From an uncultured Sinobacteraceae bacterium (GTDB lineage Bacteria; Pseudomonadota; Gammaproteobacteria; Nevskiales; Nevskiaceae): DNA of 64,000 nt. A program made the translations under genes and the position numbers. Below are positions 8,420 through 17,077 of the stretch, one piece after another; the first letter of the stretch is position 1; each line of letters opens with the position of its first letter. Location: positions 682,001-746,000 of the forward strand of contig CAIJRD010000012.1 in assembly GCA_903822975.1 (NCBI GenBank). Direction: 5' to 3'. Under the pieces are notes generated by a model. The model saw nothing but the letters and a program-made list of their open reading frames with translations. It made no database searches and was not told where the DNA came from.

Positions 8420-9949
8420 TCAGTGGTTCTGCGCCATCCGCTTCAGGCTCGCCGGATCGAAATGGCTGTCCGGATAGCTGGCTTCGAAATTGATGATCTC
8501 CGAATTCTCGTTGATCATCGCGGTGGTGAAATAGCGACGGCTCTGCAGGTCGTAGATGATTTCCGGAATCGCCGTCGTCGTCGGAATGAACGGCGCGGTC
8601 AGCAGATGGCCTTCCTGGAATTTCCACAGCTGGTTGCGGTTGTCATAGCAGTCAACCGCGACGATGCTCCAGCTGTCCTCGTCGACGTAGAACACGCGAC
8701 GCTTGAAGCTGTGGCGCACGCCGTCTTTCAGGTTCGCCTCGACCACCCAGACGCGATGCAGTTCGTAGCGCGCAAGGTTCTGATTGATGTGCCCCGGCAG
8801 CAACAACTGCTTGTAGGTCACCAACGGCGCGGGGGCATTGATCGTGTAGGAGTTGTACGGGATGTACATCTCCTTCTTGCCGACCAGCTTCCAGTCATAC
8901 CGATCCAATGCGCCATTGAAGGTGTCGACCTGATCGGTGTACTGCTCGCCATCGGTGCCGACATTGGGATTGTCGTAACCGACATCCGGCGCACGGTTCA
9001 CACGGCCGAGGCCGGGATCGAAGATGTAGGCCACGCGGTTGCCGATGAAGGGTTCCTGCACCAGCGTGATCTGGCCGGCGACGCGCGGCGGCGCGATCAC
9101 GCGCGACAGGTAGAACGCGAAAATCTTGTTGTCGCTCGCCGGTGGCTCCTTCAGGTTGGCGTACTTGAACTTCACGTCTTCGACGATCTTGGTGAGGCTG
9201 ACGCTGCCATCGGGTTTGACGATCGCCTGGTCGTTGAAACGCTGCACCGCCGAGCCGCGGAATTTCAGCTTGTGGTTCCAGATCACCTCGGCGCCGGTCT
9301 TCGGAATCGGGAATGGAAATCCGGTCGCGGCACCGATCACGCCGTCGGTCCCGTCGAGATGTGCGCTGGTGGCGTTCTTCAAAGTCGCGGCGTTGATCGC
9401 GTCCGGGAAAAACGCGGTGCGCACGGTTGGATAGACGATCAGCCGGTAGTCCGGGTACAGCTTCAGCAAGGCCTTGTGACCTTCGGTGAGCTTATCGGCG
9501 TACTGCGCCATGTTGGCCTTGGTGATCACCAGCTTCGGAATGTCGGCCTTGCCGATCTGCATTTTTTCGGACTTATAGATCGTCGCCAATGCCGGCGGGA
9601 AATCGTAGGGCGGCTTGGTCGGCACGCCGTCGAAGTTGGCGGAGGCGGCGAAGCCGCCGGCATAGGCCTGCTTCACTTCGTCCGGCGTCAGCTTGGCCAC
9701 CTTGTCGCGCAATTCGGTGAGCTTGGCGCGCGTCAGGTGCTTCTGTTCGTCGGTGAAATTGCTGGCACCGGTCCACTCGGGAATGCTGCCGTCTGCATTG
9801 CCGGCGCGTGTCGCGCCGACTGGAGTCAGGTCTTTGCCGAGGTGGGAAGCTTCTTCGGGGCTGACGCCGGCATGTGCGGCGGCGGCGCTGAGTGCTGCGG
9901 CCAACAATACGGCGCGAACAGCCGAAGTTCGGGTACGGACAGCGGTCAT
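8420..9949 (-). CDS. DUF1329 domain-containing exported protein
   Basis: A 509-residue protein with a signal peptide (about 1-27, cleavage after AHA) and the DUF1329 domain over most of its length. The family has a LolA-like fold, and in gammaproteobacteria is usually linked to outer-membrane DUF1302 proteins and to lipid or steroid-type catabolism. The start at 9949 is preceded by GGAGA and gives the signal peptide; the frame is open further upstream but without one. No DUF1302 gene lies beside it here. It is divergent from the AraC gene at 10248, which may regulate it. A role in envelope lipid trafficking is inference. Confidence 0.9.
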   Translation of the reverse strand: MTAVRTRTSAVRAVLLAAALSAAAAHAGVSPEEASHLGKDLTPVGATRAGNADGSIPEWTGASNFTDEQKHLTRAKLTELRDKVAKLTPDEVKQAYAGGFAASANFDGVPTKPPYDFPPALATIYKSEKMQIGKADIPKLVITKANMAQYADKLTEGHKALLKLYPDYRLIVYPTVRTAFFPDAINAATLKNATSAHLDGTDGVIGAATGFPFPIPKTGAEVIWNHKLKFRGSAVQRFNDQAIVKPDGSVSLTKIVEDVKFKYANLKEPPASDNKIFAFYLSRVIAPPRVAGQITLVQEPFIGNRVAYIFDPGLGRVNRAPDVGYDNPNVGTDGEQYTDQVDTFNGALDRYDWKLVGKKEMYIPYNSYTINAPAPLVTYKQLLLPGHINQNLARYELHRVWVVEANLKDGVRHSFKRRVFYVDEDSWSIVAVDCYDNRNQLWKFQEGHLLTAPFIPTTTAIPEIIYDLQSRRYFTTAMINENSEIINFEASYPDSHFDPASLKRMAQNH

Positions 9950-10173
9950 TTTCTCGTCTCCTTGAGTATTGCGGCGAATTCTTGTGCTCGCGGGGCGGCG
10001 ATACCGCTCCCGGGGCTCGATCGCGTCGCCCGATATTAGCCGTAGGTGCCGCGGCGGATATGACTGGACAGCGTGCCGGGACGGCGATACGGTCAGTTCC
10101 CGGACGAGCGCTGCCGGCTTCGGCAGCGCCGACACCGTGATTTTCAGTAAGCTTGAAGCGCATCGCGGCGCTA

Positions 10174-10197
10174 GACGGCTAGCGCGACGGCTAGCGC
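10174..10197. repeat. 12-bp direct duplication
   Basis: Two perfect adjacent copies of GACGGCTAGCGC lie 50-74 bases upstream of the AraC gene. They could be a regulator half-site pair, but similar chance-like duplications are common across this window. Confidence 0.7.
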
Positions 10198-10247
10198 GCA
10201 GGTCAGTCGCGCAATCGGGCGCAGCGTCGGTTAGAGGAGAAGCTTGA

Positions 10248-11348
10248 ATGCGGGATTCCGGGCAGATGTTCCTGATGGCGCACCAGTCAATGGTGTCGGC
10301 CGGCCTGGACGTGAACGCGATCTACCGACGCATTGGCTACGACGCTCAAAAGCACGATATGCGTGAGCACCGCACGCTGCACGAATTGCAGCTGCAGTTC
10401 TGGGAAGCGATCGAGGCAGTCAGCGGCGACCCCGACATCGGCCTGCATCTGTGTCCGTACATGCCGGTTTACGGCGGCGAAATTCTCGAATACCTGATGC
10501 TGAGCTCGCCGACGTTCGGCGAAGGTCTCGCGCGCGTGGTCAAGTACCTGCGGCTGGTCAGCGATGCCATCGAAACGCGCGTGTTGGTCGAAGGCGACAC
10601 GCTGCGTATCTGCGGCGTCGTCACCCGTCTCAACGCGCCGCAATTGCGCCATACCGAGATCTGCACGATCTACGGCATGATCCAGTTCTCGCGCAAGCTC
10701 ACCGACAATCATGCGCGCCTGCTGCGCGTGGGGCTGCGCTGCAAGCGGATTTCGCCGCAGGAAGAATACGACCGCATGTTCGGCTGCCCGGTGCGCTTCG
10801 AACAGCCTGAGAGTGAAATCGTGGTGGAGCGCTCGCTGCTCGACTACCGCTCGCCGCGCTGCAATGCCGAATTGTTTCGCGTGCACGAAGAACTCGCCGC
10901 GTCGCGTCTCAGCAGCCTGTGGCGTCAAGACCTGATCGACCGCATCCGCGCCGTGTTCTCGCGCCGCGTGGAGTTCATGGATTGCCAGCTCGAAGACGTC
11001 GCCCGCGAACTCGACATCTCACCGCGGCTATTGCGCTACAAGCTCAGCCAAGCCGGCACGACGTTTTCCGATCTGCTGGCCGACTTCCGGATGATTCTCG
11101 CGCGGCGCCTGCTCACGCGCACCGAAGAACGCCTCGACCACATCGCCTACGTCACCGGCTTCTCCGAGCCGAGCAGCTTCTATCGCGCCTTCAAGCGCTG
11201 GACCGGGCTGACGCCGATCCAGTATCGCGACAGCCATCGCCAACCCGGCGAGCGCACCGGCGCAAACCCGAAGCAGCAGGACGACGCCGAACAACTGCTG
11301 CGCGAACCGCTGCAAGCCCGTCCGGCACCGCGCAGTTCGGTGCGCTGA
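10248..11348 (+). CDS. AraC family transcriptional regulator
   Basis: A 366-residue regulator. The N-terminal ~200 residues resemble the arabinose-operon-type ligand-binding domain found in OruR/ArgR-type AraC proteins. The C-terminal double HTH (about 238-335) shows LEDVARELDISPRLLRYKL and the AraC signature ending GFSEPSSFYRAFKRWTGLTP. The start at 10248 has an AGGAGAAG ribosome site. It is divergent from the DUF1329 gene with a 298-bp spacer, so that gene is the likeliest target. A 30-residue Gln/Pro/Arg-rich tail follows the HTH. The inducer is unknown, but relatives often respond to fatty or steroid acids. Confidence 0.92.
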   Translation: MRDSGQMFLMAHQSMVSAGLDVNAIYRRIGYDAQKHDMREHRTLHELQLQFWEAIEAVSGDPDIGLHLCPYMPVYGGEILEYLMLSSPTFGEGLARVVKYLRLVSDAIETRVLVEGDTLRICGVVTRLNAPQLRHTEICTIYGMIQFSRKLTDNHARLLRVGLRCKRISPQEEYDRMFGCPVRFEQPESEIVVERSLLDYRSPRCNAELFRVHEELAASRLSSLWRQDLIDRIRAVFSRRVEFMDCQLEDVARELDISPRLLRYKLSQAGTTFSDLLADFRMILARRLLTRTEERLDHIAYVTGFSEPSSFYRAFKRWTGLTPIQYRDSHRQPGERTGANPKQQDDAEQLLREPLQARPAPRSSVR

Positions 11349-11393
11349 GCGAGCTGCGCTCGGCACTCGGCCGAGCGGCGCCACAAAGCATCA

Positions 11394-11415
11394 GATGCCT
11401 GCAATAACAGGCATC
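11394..11415. terminator. Hairpin between convergent genes
   Basis: An 8-bp inverted repeat (GATGCCTG/CAGGCATC) with a 6-nt loop sits between the AraC stop (11348) and the minus-strand SDR stop (11429), where it could serve both. No T-tract is present. Confidence 0.45.
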
Positions 11416-11428
11416 CAGACGCACTGCC

Positions 11429-12181
11429 CTAGCCCATCTTCGCGACCATGCCCAGCGGCAGGTGGCGCATCAGGAATCCCAACGGGACCCACGGCCAGGA
11501 CGGCACGCTGGCTTCTTCCGGCTCACGTTCGATGGCGCGCACCAGCGCGCGGCAGCCGGTGACGGTGTCGATCATGAACGGCGTCTTCTTGACCTTCTCG
11601 TTGATCTCCGAGCGAATGTAGCCCGGATAGATCGTGCTGATCTTGATCGGCTTGCCGATCAGTTCCGCGCGCACGCCTTCGGCAAGTGCGGCCAATGCGG
11701 CCTTGCTCGCGGCGTATGTGGTGAGATTGCGCGGCATCCCGCGCATCGCGCTGACCGACGAGATCGCAACCAGATGTCCGGATTTCTGCGCGCGGAAAAT
11801 TTCGAGTGCAGCTTCGAACTGCGCGAGCGCGGCGACGAAGTTGGTTTCGGCGGTCTTGCGGTTCGCGTAGAAATAGCCGGTGCCGAGCGGCTGGCCCTTG
11901 CCGATGCCGGCGTTGACGATGATGCGGTCGATGCCGTGCATGTCGGCATGGAAGGCGCGAAAGACTTCGAACACTGAGTCGTAGTCGTTGACGTCGAGCG
12001 CGCGAATGAACACCTGGATGTTCGGATGCGCGGCGAGCAGTTCCGCTTTCAGTTCTTCGAGACGGTCGGTGCGACGCGCGCACAGCGCCAGGTTGCGACC
12101 GCGCGCGGCGAACTCGCGCGCCATGCCGCGGCCGAGCCCGGAACTCGCACCGGTGATGAGGATGTTTCGTCGAATGGTCAT
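11429..12181 (-). CDS. SDR family oxidoreductase (operon gene 6)
   Basis: A 250-residue SDR with TGASSGLG near residue 11 and the catalytic YAASKAA motif near 154-160. The C-terminal region (SWPWVPLGFLMRHLP) is hydrophobic and could associate with membrane, as in other SDRs of lipid metabolism. It is the last gene of the six-gene operon, nine bases after the histidine phosphatase stop. Most of the operon is joined by 4-bp overlaps, so cotranscription is very likely. An oxidoreductase role on a hydroxy- or keto-acyl intermediate of the same pathway is inferred from context. Confidence 0.9.
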   Translation of the reverse strand: MTIRRNILITGASSGLGRGMAREFAARGRNLALCARRTDRLEELKAELLAAHPNIQVFIRALDVNDYDSVFEVFRAFHADMHGIDRIIVNAGIGKGQPLGTGYFYANRKTAETNFVAALAQFEAALEIFRAQKSGHLVAISSVSAMRGMPRNLTTYAASKAALAALAEGVRAELIGKPIKISTIYPGYIRSEINEKVKKTPFMIDTVTGCRALVRAIEREPEEASVPSWPWVPLGFLMRHLPLGMVAKMG

Positions 12182-12190
12182 GGGATGGCT

Positions 12191-12895
12191 CTAGCGATAA
12201 GTGATCAGCTTGTGGCCCTTGTCGGACGTGCGTCCTTCCAGATAGCCGTGTTCATTGAGCGTACTCAGACGCAAGCCTGCGGTGCCCGAGAGAATCTTGG
12301 TAATCGAGGCATTGGCGATGGTCCAGTTCAGGCGGAACGCCTGTTCGTCCGGCAGGCCCATCAACTGGCGCACCGCTACGCTGATCGCGCCGCCTGAGGT
12401 GAACACCAGCGCGGTCTGGCTGCGATCGAGTCGGGCATGCAGACGCGCGAGGCCGGCTTCAACGCGTGCCGAAAATGCCGGCCAGCTTTCGCTGTAATCG
12501 GCATCGTGCGCACCTTCGGTCCAGCGCGCCACCGCCTTCGCAAAGATTTCCTGAAAGCCCTGGCGTGGATCTTTGTATCCCGCCAGCGCTTGCGCGATGC
12601 CGGTCTGCGTACGCAACTTCGTATCGAGTCCGCCGAGTACGTCGGTGTGATCGTATTCGTCCCAACCCGCATCTTCGTCCCAGGCAACCGGCAAACCCAT
12701 CATCGTCAGACAGCCGGTGGCGGTTTGCTGGTGGCGGCGCATGCGGCCGCAGACAACGACATCGGCTTGCAGCTTGCGCGCAACCAGCGATTCGCCGAGC
12801 ACGCGCGCCTGCTGCTGGCCGAGCGCGGAAAGATCGTCGTAGTCCTTCGCCGCGAACGAGGCCTGGCCGTGACGGATCAGATAAATCGCACTCAT
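12191..12895 (-). CDS. Histidine phosphatase family protein (operon gene 5)
   Basis: A 234-residue phosphoglycerate-mutase-like phosphatase. The catalytic RHG motif (LIRHGQAS) is at residues 7-9, and the second conserved segment FTSGGAIS near residue 180 replaces the usual VxHGG with SGG, so the second catalytic His appears changed. The start at 12895 overlaps the kinase stop by four bases (ATGA). Next to an APH-type kinase it may remove phosphate from a pathway intermediate or act as housekeeping. The altered second motif is worth checking before a phosphatase role is assumed. Confidence 0.88.
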   Translation of the reverse strand: MSAIYLIRHGQASFAAKDYDDLSALGQQQARVLGESLVARKLQADVVVCGRMRRHQQTATGCLTMMGLPVAWDEDAGWDEYDHTDVLGGLDTKLRTQTGIAQALAGYKDPRQGFQEIFAKAVARWTEGAHDADYSESWPAFSARVEAGLARLHARLDRSQTALVFTSGGAISVAVRQLMGLPDEQAFRLNWTIANASITKILSGTAGLRLSTLNEHGYLEGRTSDKGHKLITYR

Positions 12896-13965
12896 CGCGA
12901 CTGCTCCCGAATGATACGCAGGCAACGCAGGTTCAGATAATTGCTCATCAGCCAGAAGCGTTTGAACGCCGGATTGCGCGTCTGCTTGTGGTGATAGCGG
13001 TAATAGATCTGCTGCAGGATCACCGCGAGACGGAACAGGCCATAGACTTCGTAGAACGCGAAGCTCGCCGGTTTTAGGCCGGTTTTCTCGCAGTAATAGG
13101 CGACCACTTCGCGGCGCGTGAGCATGCCCGGCAGCCAGGTTGGCTGGCGTCGCAGCATCTGCATGAAATAACCGTCGCCGGCTTCGATCCAGTACGCGAG
13201 GCTGTTGCCGAGATCCATCAGTGGATCGCCGAGAGTTGCCATCTCCCAATCGAGCACGCCGATCACGCGGGTCGGGTCGTCGGGCGCGAGCACGACGTTG
13301 TCGAGCCGGTAGTCGCCATGAATCACGCAGCTGGCGCCATCCTCCGGCACGTTCGCCTTGAGCCAGTTCACCACCGGCCGCGCCGACCAGACGTTCCAGG
13401 TCGCCGCCTTGGCGAAGCGCTCGCTCCAGCCATCGATCTGGCGGCGGCAGTAGCCATTGCCCTTGCCGAGTTTCTGCAAGCCCGCGGCTTCGACATCGAC
13501 GCGATGCAGTTCGACCAGCTTGTCGATCACGTTCAAGCACAGTTGTCGCGCCTGCGTCGGTGTGAGCGACACACCGCGCGGCATTCGTGCGCGCGGGATG
13601 ATGCCTTCGAGCCGCTGCATCACGTAGAACTCGTCGCCGATGATGCTCAAGTCCTGGCAGTAGGCGACCATCTCGGGCACTTGCGGGAAGACCGGCTTGA
13701 GTCCCTGTTGCACGCGGAACTCGCGGCCCATGTCGTGTGCGGATTTCGCCTTGGTGCCGGCCGGCGGACGTCGCAGAATCAGGTCTGCGTTTGCATAACG
13801 CAGACGATAGGTCCAGTTCGAGGCGCCACCAGAGAATTGCGTGACCTCGGGTGCGCCTTCGAGTGCGATGCCCTGCGCGAGCAGCCAGTTGGTGACGGCG
13901 CCCACATCGAGTTCCTCGCCGCTGCGCACGGCGCCGCCGCGATCGGTGATGCTGGATTCAGTCAT
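12892..13965 (-). CDS. APH-type kinase, ACAD10/11-like (operon gene 4)
   Basis: A 357-residue phosphotransferase of the aminoglycoside-phosphotransferase fold. A nucleotide-binding loop FSGGASNWTY lies near residue 44, the Brenner-type catalytic segment HGDYRLDN near 217, and the metal-binding DWEMATLGDP near 242. This variant is the kinase type found fused to, or beside, ACAD10/ACAD11-like acyl-CoA dehydrogenases, and it resembles LvaA of the Pseudomonas levulinate pathway. Known relatives phosphorylate a hydroxyacyl-CoA. The four-base overlaps with both neighbours and the ACAD11-type gene in the same operon make that role likely here rather than antibiotic resistance. Confidence 0.9.
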   Translation of the reverse strand: MTESSITDRGGAVRSGEELDVGAVTNWLLAQGIALEGAPEVTQFSGGASNWTYRLRYANADLILRRPPAGTKAKSAHDMGREFRVQQGLKPVFPQVPEMVAYCQDLSIIGDEFYVMQRLEGIIPRARMPRGVSLTPTQARQLCLNVIDKLVELHRVDVEAAGLQKLGKGNGYCRRQIDGWSERFAKAATWNVWSARPVVNWLKANVPEDGASCVIHGDYRLDNVVLAPDDPTRVIGVLDWEMATLGDPLMDLGNSLAYWIEAGDGYFMQMLRRQPTWLPGMLTRREVVAYYCEKTGLKPASFAFYEVYGLFRLAVILQQIYYRYHHKQTRNPAFKRFWLMSNYLNLRCLRIIREQSR

Positions 13966-14891
13966 GGACGTGTCGGGTTGTTCGTGGGTGCGGACTCATT
14001 CGCGCGAATGAAGTTTTCGATCAGACGATTCACTTCGTCGGGCTGTTCAAGTCCGGCGAGATGCGCGCTATCCGACAGTACGACGAATTCGGCACCCGGA
14101 ATCGCGCGCGCCATTTCCAGCGTCTCGGCCACCGGGAACGTCGCGTCTTCGACGCCGGCCACCACCAGCACCGGCGACTCGATCGCGCCAAACCTCGCAC
14201 GCTGATCGGGGCGCCGCGGCACGACGCTTTCAATTGCCCAGCGCACCGAGCGCGGACGAACGCGCGCGAGGGATGCACGGATCGTATCGATCACCTGCGG
14301 TCGCTCGCGCCGCGTGGTCGGCCCGACGAAGGCATCGACCACGCGCTGCACCAGCGGCCCGCGAATGCCGATCAACAACACCAGGCGAATCAGTGCGGCG
14401 AACTCCAGCTTCTGCCGCAGTCCGCAGCGCGAAGCGGTGGCGTTCATCAGCACGGCGACACCGAGCCGCTGCGGATGCAGTGCGGCGAACGTGCCGCCGA
14501 TCATGCCGCCCCAGGAATTGCCGACGACGTGCGCGCGAGCGATGCCGAGCGCATCGAGAATCTGCACGATGCATCGCGCGCATTCTTCAAAACTGAACCG
14601 GCGCGTCAGTGCTTCGCTATCGCCGTGTCCTGGCGGATCGATCAGCACGACGCGATGACGGCGAATGAAGTGAGCGGCCTGCGCCGACCACATGCTGCCG
14701 TCCATCATCAGGCTCGGCCAGAACAGAATCGCCGGGCCGCGGCCGCCGACATGCACACGCAGGCGTCCGAGCACGGTATCGACGTCGATGTGCTCGAGTG
14801 CTGCGAAGACTTGTTGTGGCGAGGAGGTCGCGGACCTTGGCACCGGTCTGCGAGTGCGCGCCGCTGCGGCTGCGTCTGCGGTTAGCGTCAT
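13962..14891 (-). CDS. Alpha/beta hydrolase (operon gene 3)
   Basis: A 309-residue alpha/beta-hydrolase. It shows the oxyanion-region WPSLMMDGSMW, DPPGHGDS, the nucleophile elbow GNSWGG (Ser near 122), a late acidic residue in VVAGVEDATFP and a His in SDSAHLAG. It has no signal peptide, so it acts in the cytosol. The start overlaps the SDR stop by four bases. Likely roles are thioester or ester hydrolysis of the acyl substrate or release of a pathway product; this is inferred from the operon. About 30 Ala/Arg/Ser-rich residues precede the domain. Confidence 0.9.
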   Translation of the reverse strand: MTLTADAAAAARTRRPVPRSATSSPQQVFAALEHIDVDTVLGRLRVHVGGRGPAILFWPSLMMDGSMWSAQAAHFIRRHRVVLIDPPGHGDSEALTRRFSFEECARCIVQILDALGIARAHVVGNSWGGMIGGTFAALHPQRLGVAVLMNATASRCGLRQKLEFAALIRLVLLIGIRGPLVQRVVDAFVGPTTRRERPQVIDTIRASLARVRPRSVRWAIESVVPRRPDQRARFGAIESPVLVVAGVEDATFPVAETLEMARAIPGAEFVVLSDSAHLAGLEQPDEVNRLIENFIRANESAPTNNPTRP

Positions 14892-15751
14892 CGCGTCGGC
14901 GTTGTCGGGCGCTTGCGATGCATCACGGCTTCCGCGCGCTTGATGGCGGCATTGGCGAACATCGCATACGGCAAGAAGCGTTTGTACAGCCAGATGCGCT
15001 CTTCTGCCTTGTGCGTGAGGATATGGAACCGCTTTGCGGCGACACCCGCTGCCACTTTCTCGGCGATCTCTTCGGGTCCGACCTTGGCCTTGCCGACCAG
15101 CTTGCGCGTGAAGTTCGACAGGTCCTCGTTGGTCGAGCGCTGCGTCTCATGCAGGTTGGTGCGGAAAAATGCCGGGCACACCACCGATACACCGATGCCG
15201 TAGCGATGCAACTCGATCTTCAGCGTTTCCGACAAGGCAACGACCGCCGCCTTGGTGACGTTGTACGCCGCCATCTGCGGCGGATTGATCAGTCCGGCCA
15301 TCGAGGCGATGTTGACGATATAGCCGGACTTCTGCTGCTTCATCACCGGCGTGAACACGCGGCAGCCGCGCACCACACCGAGCAGGTTGATGTCGACGAT
15401 CCACTGCCAGTCGGCCAAGGTGGTCTCGTCGATCGGGCCGCTTTGCGCGACACCGGCATTGTTGAACAGCAGATCCACGCCGCCGTACTGCGCGAGCATG
15501 GCGTCGCGCGCGGCGATCAGATCGTCTTCGACGGTGACATTGCAGGTGACGTAGAACGCCTGCGCGCCGAGTGCGCGCAGTGCATTCAGCGTTTCCTCAC
15601 CGCGCGCATTGTTGATGTCGCCGATGCCGATACGCGCACCTTGCCGCGCGTAGTGCTCGGCCAGCGCCCGGCCCAGACCCGACGCGCCGCCGGTGATGAA
15701 GACGCGCAGGCCACCGCCCTTGCTCACGCCGCTCGCCACCTGCGCGCTCAC
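14888..15751 (-). CDS. SDR family oxidoreductase (operon gene 2)
   Basis: A 287-residue SDR. ITGGASGLG is at about residues 19-27, NNAG near 94 and YNVTKAA near 158-164. It begins with ~15 flexible residues and ends in a basic tail. The start overlaps the acyl-CoA dehydrogenase stop by four bases, so it is translationally coupled as the second gene of the operon. In levulinate-type pathways an SDR (LvaD) works with the kinase and the dehydrogenase-like enzyme; by analogy this could oxidise a hydroxyacyl-CoA. The analogy is inference. Confidence 0.92.
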   Translation of the reverse strand: MSAQVASGVSKGGGLRVFITGGASGLGRALAEHYARQGARIGIGDINNARGEETLNALRALGAQAFYVTCNVTVEDDLIAARDAMLAQYGGVDLLFNNAGVAQSGPIDETTLADWQWIVDINLLGVVRGCRVFTPVMKQQKSGYIVNIASMAGLINPPQMAAYNVTKAAVVALSETLKIELHRYGIGVSVVCPAFFRTNLHETQRSTNEDLSNFTRKLVGKAKVGPEEIAEKVAAGVAAKRFHILTHKAEERIWLYKRFLPYAMFANAAIKRAEAVMHRKRPTTPTR

Positions 15752-16992
15752 GCCGCGGCCTTCGGCTTGGCAACGGCGTATTTCGCCAGTTCGACTTTGG
15801 CGATCATGCCGCGATGCACTTCGTCCGGACCATCGGCCAGACGCAGCACGCGCGCCTGTGCGTACAGCGCCGTCAACGGGAAGTCGTAAGAAAGACCGCC
15901 CGCGCCATGCATCTGGATCGCCGCGTCGCAGACCTGCTGCAGCACATTCGGCGCGATCACCTTGATCGCCGAGATTTCGTTCAGCGCCGCCATGCCGCCG
16001 GCCTTGTCGATTTTCCAGGCGGCATACAGCGTCAGCAGGCGCGCCTGGTCGATCGCGATACGCAGATCCGCAATGCGTTCGCGGTTACCGCCGAGGTTGA
16101 TCAGCGGCTTGCCGAACGCCACGCGCGACAGGCCGCGTTCGATCATCAACTGCATCGCCCGCTCGGCGGCGCCGATGCAACGCATGCAGTGATGAATGCG
16201 GCCAGGCCCGAGGCGACCCTGCGCGATCTGGAAGCCCTTGCCCGCACCGAGAATCAGATTCGACTTCGGCACACGCACGTTGTCGAACCAGACTTCGCCG
16301 TGGCCGTATGGCGGATCGTATTCGCCGAATACCGGCAGCATGCGCTTGATCGTCACGCCCTTGGTTTCCAGCGGCACCAGCACCATGCTGTGCTGGCCAT
16401 GACGCGCGGCCTGCGGATCGGTGAGACCCATGAAGATCGCGATCTTGCAGTTCGGATGGCCGATGCCGGTGGACCACCACTTCTTACCGTTGATGACGAT
16501 CTCGTCGCCATCGATCGTCGCGCTGGCCTGCATATTGGTGGCGTCGCTGGAAGCAACGTCCGGCTCGGTCATGCAGAACGCCGAGCGAATCTCGCCGGCG
16601 AGCAGCGGCTTGAGCCAGGTTTCCTTCTGCTCCGGCGTGCCGTATTTCCACAGCACTTCCATGTTGCCGGTGTCCGGCGCGTTGCAGTTGAAGATTTCCG
16701 GTGCGAGGAAACTGCGGCCCATCTCTTCTGCGAGCGAGGCATAGTCGACATTGCTCAGGCCCGCGCCGAGTTCGGCATCCGGCAGAAACAGATTCCACAG
16801 GCCGGCTTCGCGCGCCTTCGCCTTCACCGCCTCGACTTTCGGCGACACCTTCCACTCGGTGTGATCGAAGCCGATCTTGCGTTCCGCGATTTCGCGTAAG
16901 TGCTCGGCTTCGAGCGGTGCGACATGCGCTTGCATGAACGCGCGGATGCGCTTGACATAGTCCTGCGTGCGCGGCGACTGGGCGAAATCCAT
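15748..16992 (-). CDS. Acyl-CoA dehydrogenase, ACAD11-like (operon gene 1)
   Basis: A 414-residue FAD-dependent acyl-CoA dehydrogenase-fold protein covering the full family length. FAD/substrate motifs CMTEPDVASSDATN, GKKWWSTG and LGPGRIHHCMR are diagnostic of the ACAD10/ACAD11 branch, as is RLADGPDEVH near the C-terminus, where ordinary acyl-CoA dehydrogenases have the catalytic-Glu YEG segment. It is the first gene of a six-gene operon with an APH-type kinase. Known relatives (ACAD11; LvaC in Pseudomonas) process phosphorylated hydroxyacyl-CoAs by phosphate elimination rather than simple desaturation. That activity is inferred here. Control is probably by the divergent LysR gene. Confidence 0.93.
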   Translation of the reverse strand: MDFAQSPRTQDYVKRIRAFMQAHVAPLEAEHLREIAERKIGFDHTEWKVSPKVEAVKAKAREAGLWNLFLPDAELGAGLSNVDYASLAEEMGRSFLAPEIFNCNAPDTGNMEVLWKYGTPEQKETWLKPLLAGEIRSAFCMTEPDVASSDATNMQASATIDGDEIVINGKKWWSTGIGHPNCKIAIFMGLTDPQAARHGQHSMVLVPLETKGVTIKRMLPVFGEYDPPYGHGEVWFDNVRVPKSNLILGAGKGFQIAQGRLGPGRIHHCMRCIGAAERAMQLMIERGLSRVAFGKPLINLGGNRERIADLRIAIDQARLLTLYAAWKIDKAGGMAALNEISAIKVIAPNVLQQVCDAAIQMHGAGGLSYDFPLTALYAQARVLRLADGPDEVHRGMIAKVELAKYAVAKPKAAA

Positions 16993-17077
16993 AAGGGCTC
17001 TCCGGTTGAGGTCCGCACGATAGCGGCTACCCGTTCATCATTCCAATCAATTCCGTGAATCCTGATATATATGTTTC
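16993..17077. promoter_or_regulatory. Divergent LysR/operon control region
   Basis: An 85-bp spacer between the acyl-CoA dehydrogenase operon and its LysR gene. It is AT-richer than its surroundings and contains ATTC-N13-GAAT (about 17040-17060), a LysR-type T-N11-A-like dyad, and TTCATGAA overlapping the LysR start. It probably carries both promoters and the regulator site. Confidence 0.55.

Noticed and set aside
8423..10039. Long plus-strand open frame over the DUF1329 gene
   Set aside because: Shadow of the minus-strand gene, which has signal peptide, ribosome site, family match and terminator.
12892..13965. APH-type kinase as an antibiotic resistance gene
   Set aside because: Motif variants and the operon with an ACAD11-type dehydrogenase point to acyl-CoA metabolism.
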